The position numbers and the translations under genes were made by a program. A DNA stretch of 9,939 nucleotides from Acidobacteriota bacterium (lineage in GTDB: Bacteria; Acidobacteriota; Thermoanaerobaculia; Gp7-AA8): the NCBI GenBank assembly GCA_003222375.1, contig QHVX01000064.1:1-9939 (forward strand), in the 5' to 3' direction. This document shows positions 7,070 to 9,939 of this stretch, in pieces. The stretch's first letter is position 1; each line of letters opens with the position of its first letter. The notes below the pieces were generated by a model. The model searched no databases, was not told the DNA's origin, and saw nothing but the letters and a program-made list of their open reading frames with translations.

Positions 7070-7320
7070 TTCTTCCGCTCCGCGAGCTTGTGCGAGTCGG
7101 CGCTGGTGAGGTCGAGGTTGTAGACCTTCTTGAGCTCTGCGATCTTCTTGCGGGACTCGGCCCCGAAAGGCGCTTTCCCTTCGAAGGCATGCAGCACGAT
7201 GCCTTCGAGCAGATCGCCCAGCGACAGATCGTGATACTCGGCCAGACCCTTGAGAACCTTTAGAATCCGCTTCTCGATGCGGATGCCGCTCTGCACGCGC
7301 TCGATGTACTTTGTTACCAT
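7066..7320 (-). CDS. Small ribbon-helix-helix-like protein (putative DNA-binding regulator)
   Basis: This 84-residue charged protein reads MVTKYIERVQSGIRIEKRIL, then KVLKGLAEYHDLSLGDLLEG and a Lys-rich C-terminus. A short basic strand (GIRIEKRI, 12-19) followed by two helices (LKVLKGLAEYHD, then LSLGDLLEGIVLHAF) matches the size and order of a ribbon-helix-helix (MetJ/Arc/CopG) domain. The call is from pattern alone and no database match was possible. The ATG at 7320 is preferred because the conserved-looking start MVTKYIERVQSG begins there; codons upstream are the antisense of the DUF1330 gene. No ribosome site precedes this ATG, and the start sits inside a palindrome. It is the first gene of the operon 7320-6106, with an ATGA overlap to the next gene. 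An autoregulatory role would fit RHH proteins. Confidence 0.7.
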   Translation of the reverse strand: MVTKYIERVQSGIRIEKRILKVLKGLAEYHDLSLGDLLEGIVLHAFEGKAPFGAESRKKIAELKKVYNLDLTSADSHKLAERKK

Positions 7321-7338
7321 GGTACCAATGTACCATAT
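7313..7338. promoter_or_regulatory. Palindrome cluster between divergent start codons (candidate operator)
   Basis: Three overlapping symmetries occupy about 26 bases: the perfect palindrome TACCATGGTA (7315-7324), the perfect palindrome TGGTACCA (7320-7327), and the inverted pair ATGGTAC/GTACCAT (7319-7325 and 7330-7336, 4-base spacer). TACCAT therefore occurs at 7315-7320 and 7331-7336, and in reverse at 7319-7324. The first copy includes the minus-strand ATG. This is the kind of small inverted site used by ribbon-helix-helix repressors, placed to control both genes. Binding is inferred. Confidence 0.5.
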
Positions 7339-7339
7339 T

Positions 7340-7345
7340 AGGAGG
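7340..7345 (+). promoter_or_regulatory. Shine-Dalgarno site of the DUF1330 gene
   Basis: AGGAGG lies 5 bases before the ATG at 7351. It must be transcribed, so the plus-strand promoter must lie at or upstream of the palindrome cluster, inside the divergent coding region. Confidence 0.75.
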
Positions 7346-7350
7346 CTGGC

Positions 7351-7638
7351 ATGCCCGCTTACGTCATCGTCGATATCGAGGTCCGGGACGCCGCCCGGTA
7401 CGAGCAGTACAAGCAGCTCGCCCCGGCCTCCATTGCCCTGTACGGCGGGCGCTATGTCGCTCGTGGCGGCAAGGTCGACGTGCTGGAGGGCAACTGGCGG
7501 CCGAAGCGCTGCGTCATCCTCGAATTTCCGTCGGCCGCACGGGCCAGGCAGTGGTGGGAATCCTCCGAATATGCCGAGGGGAAACGGCTGAGGCAGGAAA
7601 CGGCGAAGAGCAACATGATCGTGGTCGAGGGCTTGTGA
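7351..7638 (+). CDS. DUF1330 family protein
   Basis: The 95-residue product matches the DUF1330 dimeric alpha/beta-barrel (ferredoxin-like) family in length and order. It has MPAYVIVDIEVRDAARYEQY at the N-terminus, GGRYVARGGKVDVLEG in the middle, PKRCVILEFPSAARARQWWE next, and a terminal SEYAEGKRLRQ helix before a final beta strand. The family's biochemical role is not established; related folds bind small molecules or act as monooxygenases, so no enzyme name is given. AGGAGG sits 5 bases upstream of the ATG. The start is only 30 bases from the divergent regulator-like gene. The TGA runs straight into a heptamer inverted repeat, which probably ends transcription. Confidence 0.9.
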   Translation: MPAYVIVDIEVRDAARYEQYKQLAPASIALYGGRYVARGGKVDVLEGNWRPKRCVILEFPSAARARQWWESSEYAEGKRLRQETAKSNMIVVEGL

Positions 7639-7703
7639 AGGCAGAGGGCAGAAGTCAGAAGTTCCGCCCACCCTTCTGCCTTCTGCTTTCTGCCTTCTGC
7701 CTT
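7638..7703. repeat. Imperfect inverted repeat built from TTCTGCC-type heptamers
   Basis: The left arm 7638-7661 (AAGGCAGAGGGCAGAAG..., 24 bases) is nearly the reverse complement of the right arm 7673-7703 (31 bases), which carries CTTCTGC/TTCTGCC units in tandem. The right arm has about one extra heptamer. The arms are separated by 11 bases. It fills the gap between the DUF1330 stop and the 3' end of tRNA-Gly and could form a long hairpin, acting as a terminator for both converging transcripts. It may be a dispersed genomic repeat; only one copy is visible here. Confidence 0.7.
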
Positions 7704-7709
7704 ATAAAA

Positions 7710-7785
7710 TGGAGCGGGCGACGGGGCTCGAACCCGCGACCTTGAGCTTGGGAAGCTCCGACTCTACCGACTGAGCTACGCCCGC
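7710..7785 (-). tRNA. tRNA-Gly (anticodon CCC)
   Basis: The reverse strand folds as a complete 76-base cloverleaf with encoded CCA. The acceptor stem is GCGGGCG/CGCCCGC (perfect 7 bp), the D arm is GCTC-AGTCGGTA-GAGT, and the anticodon loop TTCCCAA gives CCC. The variable loop has 5 bases, the T arm is GCGGG-TTCGAGC-CCCGT, and the discriminator is U73 as expected for glycine. It decodes GGG. The anticodon stem GGAGC/GCTCA has a G27-A43 mismatch at its top, and the D stem has a G10-U25 wobble; both are tolerable. Confidence 0.95.
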
Positions 7786-7798
7786 CCGAAGAAGCGCG

Positions 7799-7807
7799 AT
7801 TGTATCA
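7799..7807 (-). promoter_or_regulatory. Candidate extended -10 promoter for tRNA-Gly
   Basis: On the minus strand TGATACAAT is an extended -10 element (TG, one base, then TACAAT, 5 of 6 to consensus). It ends 13 bases upstream of the mature tRNA 5' end and overlaps the stop codon of the receiver gene. No convincing -35 is present, as expected for extended -10 promoters. Confidence 0.5.
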
Positions 7808-8218
7808 GTTCGGAAGTGCCGGCCGATCCGCGCCGGCGCCCAGAACGGGCGCCGTTCGCTCGAGCATTCCAGTCGTGCTGCTGATGATCGCCGCGAGCAG
7901 CTCGACGTCGAACGGTTTTCGGATCACGGCGTGAACCACTGCCGGATCGAGCTTCGAAAGCTGGGACGCCGGAAGCGCCGTGACCACCAGCACCACCGGC
8001 CGCTTCGACTGCTCCCGCAGATGCGCGATCACATCGAATCCGTTGAAGCGCGGCATCTGAAGATCGAGCAGCATCAGGACATACGATCCGTTCTCGATTT
8101 TCTCGATCGCCTCCCGCCCGTCCCGCGCCGTATCGACAAGAAAACCCTGCCGCTCCACCAGGAGCTTGAGCAGTCGAACAATGCCCGGATCATCGTCCGC
8201 GATCAGAATTTGGCTCAC
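7805..8218 (-). CDS. Single-domain response regulator (receiver protein)
   Basis: This 137-residue stand-alone REC domain has all phosphorylation-site residues. The acidic pair is D8/D9 in ILIADDD, the phospho-acceptor is D52 in MLLDLQMPRFNGFDV, the switch T80 is in VVTALP, and K101 is in RKPF. The aromatic residue commonly found two positions before the Lys is aliphatic here. A tail of about 20 residues (TAPVLGAGADRPALPN) is low-complexity with no output domain, so it would act by protein-protein contact or as a phosphorelay shuttle, as CheY/Spo0F types do. The start is GTG at 8218, chosen because it immediately precedes SQILIADDD; no ribosome site is obvious. No histidine kinase is in the window. 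It ends just before the tRNA-Gly promoter candidate. Confidence 0.92.
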   Translation of the reverse strand: MSQILIADDDPGIVRLLKLLVERQGFLVDTARDGREAIEKIENGSYVLMLLDLQMPRFNGFDVIAHLREQSKRPVVLVVTALPASQLSKLDPAVVHAVIRKPFDVELLAAIISSTTGMLERTAPVLGAGADRPALPN

Positions 8219-8319
8219 TGCGACGAGTCAGCATGCAAATCTCGTGCAGTCAGTGAGATCAGGCTGGATAAATGTTCTCGCCGAAGAGCCTGACAAAGGA
8301 CTCGGTGCGATAGCGAACG
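8219..8319. other. Intergenic spacer upstream of the receiver gene, with a 7-bp inverted repeat
   Basis: TCAGGCT (8259-8265) and AGCCTGA (8287-8293) are perfect inverted repeats with a 21-base loop. They lie between the zinc-finger ORF stop and the receiver start. A weak terminator or a regulatory site is possible. No gene is seen in this spacer. Confidence 0.3.
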
Positions 8320-8496
8320 TTACGCCGAGCGCCGCTTGCGCCGGCGGCCCGTCGATGCGCGAAGCTTCCGCATGTATCGGCGCATGTACGTTCGCTTACA
8401 TTGGCGGCACTCCGGACCTTTGGCGGGATGCCGGTAGGTGTTGGCCGGCGTCATGCGATGCAGACCTTTCTTGCACTTTGGATACGTCCGTTTCAT
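8320..8496 (-). CDS. Small basic zinc-finger protein (HNH-associated finger type)
   Basis: A 58-residue frame occupies most of the otherwise empty 329-base gap between the receiver and the symporter. It starts MKRTYPKCKKGLHRMTPANT, continues to CRQCKRTYMRRYM, and ends in an Arg/Lys-rich tail (RRRKRRSA). The ligand pattern C8, H13, C30, C33 matches the short C-x(2)-G-x-H ... C-x-x-C finger found at the N-terminus of phage-type HNH endonucleases. No HNH catalytic core follows, so it is either a stand-alone nucleic-acid-binding protein or a remnant. No ribosome site is visible upstream of the ATG (CTCCCCCGCG). It is on the same strand as the symporter upstream and the receiver downstream. The intact four-ligand motif and biased, coding-like composition make a real gene likelier than chance. 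Confidence 0.6.
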   Translation of the reverse strand: MKRTYPKCKKGLHRMTPANTYRHPAKGPECRQCKRTYMRRYMRKLRASTGRRRKRRSA

Positions 8497-8547
8497 CGCG
8501 GGGGAGAATACAACACTGTCAGGTGATGGTGTTCCATATTGACTGAC

Positions 8548-9831
8548 TCAGCTAACAATGGCCGCTTCGCCGGTCACCTCTTCCAATTCTGCCTCTTCCG
8601 CTCTCCACTCCTCGTTGCGGAATGCACGCTCCCATCGCGCGACCACGACCGTGGCCAGACAGTTGCCGGTCACGTTGACGGCCGTGCGTGCCATGTCCAT
8701 CAGCTCGTCGACACCGAGAATCACGAGCACACCCTCCGGCGGCAGATGAAACGACGCCAGCGTTGCCAGGAGGATGACCATCGACGCTCGGGGAACGCCG
8801 GCGACGCCTTTCGACGTCAGCATCAGCGTCAGCAGCATGAACACCTGCTCGCCGACGGATAGGTGAACCCCGGCGGCTTGCGCGACGAAGATCGACGCGA
8901 GCGAAAGATAGAGCGTCGTGCCGTCGAGATTGAAGCTGTAGCCGGTGGGCAGCACGAAACCCACGATCCGACGGGGGACGCCGAGGCGCTCCATGTTCTC
9001 CATGGCTTTGGGGAGCGCCGATTCGGACGACGTCGTCGCGAAGGCGATCGTCGCGGGCTCTTTCACCGCATTCCAGAAATCGCGCAGCGGCACGCGCGCG
9101 ATCAGCGCGACCGGGATGAGGACGAGGACGACGAAAACGATCAGCGCGCCGTACAACGTGCCGACCAGCACGGCGAGGTTTTTCAAGACGTCGAGTCCGG
9201 CGTGACCGACCGTGTTGGCCATCGCGGCGCCGACACCGATCGGCGCGAACTTCATCACGAACTCCGTGAAGCGAAACATCACGTCGGCCAGCGATTCGCA
9301 CCACACCACGATCGGCTTGGCCTTCTCCCCGATGCTCGTCACGGCCAATGCAAACAAGATCGAAAAGACCACGATCTGCAGCACGTCCCCATCGGCCATC
9401 GCTTTGATGATCGAGCTCGGTGCGAGATGCGTGATCAGTTCGCCGAACGACTGCGGCTTGGCGGCCGGCAGCGCTCCAGCGACATTCGCAGACGGTGGCG
9501 GCAGTTTCACGCCGACGCCCGGCTTGGTGAGATTCACGGCCGCAAGGCCGATCACGAGCGCAAACGTCGTCACGACTTCGAAGTAGATCAGCGCCTTGAT
9601 GCCAATGCGTCCGACCTGCCGGATGTCGCCGGTTCCGGCGACTCCGATCACCAGCGTCGAGAAAATCAACGGCGCGATGATCGACTTGATCAGGTTGAGA
9701 AACAGGAGCGATAGAGGCCGCACGTACGGTGAGCAATCGAAGTGCAACCGGTGGCTGACTGCGCCAACCACCACGCCAAGGATGAGACCGATGAAAATTT
9801 TAGTGGTGAGCGAGAGCTTGGGCAGGCGCAT
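8548..9831 (-). CDS. Dicarboxylate/amino acid:cation symporter, GltP/DctA family
   Basis: The 427-residue inner-membrane importer takes up acidic amino acids or C4-dicarboxylates and has the full family length. The hairpin 1 serine motif is TTSSES (266-271), helix 7 has GYSFNLDGTTLY (NLDGT 301-305), hairpin 2 is TSKGVAGVP (339-347), and helix 8 is GVDELMDMARTAVNVTGN (373-390). Aligned by spacing to archaeal GltPh, D375, D379, R382 and N386 match D390, D394, R397 and N401; the Arg indicates a substrate with a second carboxylate. N390 replaces the sodium-ligand D405 of GltPh, as in E. coli GltP and DctA, which favours proton coupling. The helix 8 and C-terminal region resembles GltP more than DctA. 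An acidic tail (EEWRAEEAELEEVTGE) follows. No ribosome site precedes the ATG at 9831. It is divergent from the next gene across 66 bases. Confidence 0.93.
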   Translation of the reverse strand: MRLPKLSLTTKIFIGLILGVVVGAVSHRLHFDCSPYVRPLSLLFLNLIKSIIAPLIFSTLVIGVAGTGDIRQVGRIGIKALIYFEVVTTFALVIGLAAVNLTKPGVGVKLPPPSANVAGALPAAKPQSFGELITHLAPSSIIKAMADGDVLQIVVFSILFALAVTSIGEKAKPIVVWCESLADVMFRFTEFVMKFAPIGVGAAMANTVGHAGLDVLKNLAVLVGTLYGALIVFVVLVLIPVALIARVPLRDFWNAVKEPATIAFATTSSESALPKAMENMERLGVPRRIVGFVLPTGYSFNLDGTTLYLSLASIFVAQAAGVHLSVGEQVFMLLTLMLTSKGVAGVPRASMVILLATLASFHLPPEGVLVILGVDELMDMARTAVNVTGNCLATVVVARWERAFRNEEWRAEEAELEEVTGEAAIVS

Positions 9832-9897
9832 CGCGCGCGCAGTTTAGCAGGTGATATAGTCCCCATAATTCGTCCACATCACCACTAAGGAGGCTTC
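9832..9897. promoter_or_regulatory. Divergent promoter region with extended -10 and Shine-Dalgarno site
   Basis: For the plus-strand gene, TGATATAGT (9852-9860) is a good extended -10, followed by TAAGGAGG (9886-9893), 4 bases before the ATG at 9898. The same AT-rich core (9854-9870) could serve the minus-strand symporter (CTATATCAC). The symporter side has GC repeats (CGCGCGCGC, 9832-9840) next to its ATG and no ribosome site. Confidence 0.55.
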
Positions 9898-9939
9898 ATG
9901 CGCCGTTCATTCGCGCTTTTCATTTTCCTCTCCCTCCTC
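9898..9939 (+). CDS. Start of an exported protein (3' truncated)
   Basis: Fourteen codons are visible before the window ends: MRRSFALFIFLSLL. Two Arg followed by an uninterrupted hydrophobic run is a classic signal-peptide start, and TAAGGAGG 4 bases upstream supports this ATG. The protein is therefore probably secreted, periplasmic or outer-membrane. Nothing more can be said about its function. Confidence 0.7.
   Translation, partial: MRRSFALFIFLSLL

Noticed and set aside
8512..8533. AACAC/GTGTT inverted repeat after the symporter stop as a terminator
   Set aside because: The stem is only 5 bp with a 12-base loop and no T-run; too weak to call.
8166..8546. Plus-strand 126-codon frame over the receiver start and the following gap
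   Set aside because: It overlaps the intact receiver and the zinc-finger ORF antisense, and it shows no motif or ribosome site.
8552..9736. Second minus-strand frame and plus-strand frames within the symporter region
   Set aside because: All are Arg/His-rich shadows of the GltP/DctA-type gene, which has every family motif in its own frame.

Overview
The window is a GC-rich stretch, above about 60% G+C by eye, of a didermic (Gram-negative-type) bacterial chromosome. The best guess for its origin is an acidobacterium or a close relative. The reasons are the large TonB-dependent-receptor-like protein with an N-terminal carboxypeptidase-regulatory-like domain, the Gly-rich MacA-type adaptor, and the mix of short operons with conserved but unnamed small proteins. 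This is inference from gene types; there is no rRNA or marker gene here to prove it.

Layout. (1) 1-2686, plus strand: the end of a MacA/HlyD-type adaptor, a MacB/LolD-type ATPase and a MacB/FtsX-type permease. They are joined by 1-base and 4-base overlaps and form one translationally coupled operon for a tripartite-type export machine. (2) 2776-6137, plus strand: its own promoter candidate and a strong ribosome binding site, then a 1013-residue Oar/TonB-dependent-receptor-like outer-membrane protein. Next comes a small CusF-like copper-binding protein whose lipoprotein signal lies upstream of its first ATG and lacks a normal start codon. (3) 7320-6106, minus strand: a compact three-gene operon of a ribbon-helix-helix-like protein, an uncharacterised His-rich protein (ATGA overlap) and a PagL-like lipid A deacylase. 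Its last gene runs tail-to-tail into the copper gene with a 32-base overlap. (4) 7351-7638, plus strand: a DUF1330 protein. Its start codon is only 30 bases from the divergent operon, and a palindrome cluster fills the gap. (5) 7638-7703: a heptamer-based inverted repeat. (6) 9831-7710, minus strand: a GltP/DctA-type symporter, a 58-residue zinc-finger ORF, a stand-alone receiver and tRNA-Gly(CCC). (7) 9898-9939, plus strand: the signal peptide of a truncated exported protein.

Much of the window concerns the cell envelope: export pump, outer-membrane receptor, copper lipoprotein, lipid A deacylase and solute symporter. No CRISPR array, transposase, integrase or phage module is visible. The most interesting material is the 6106-7353 operon with its palindromic control region, the unusual start of the copper protein, and the tiny zinc-finger gene. 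None of these can be called a new system from sequence alone.
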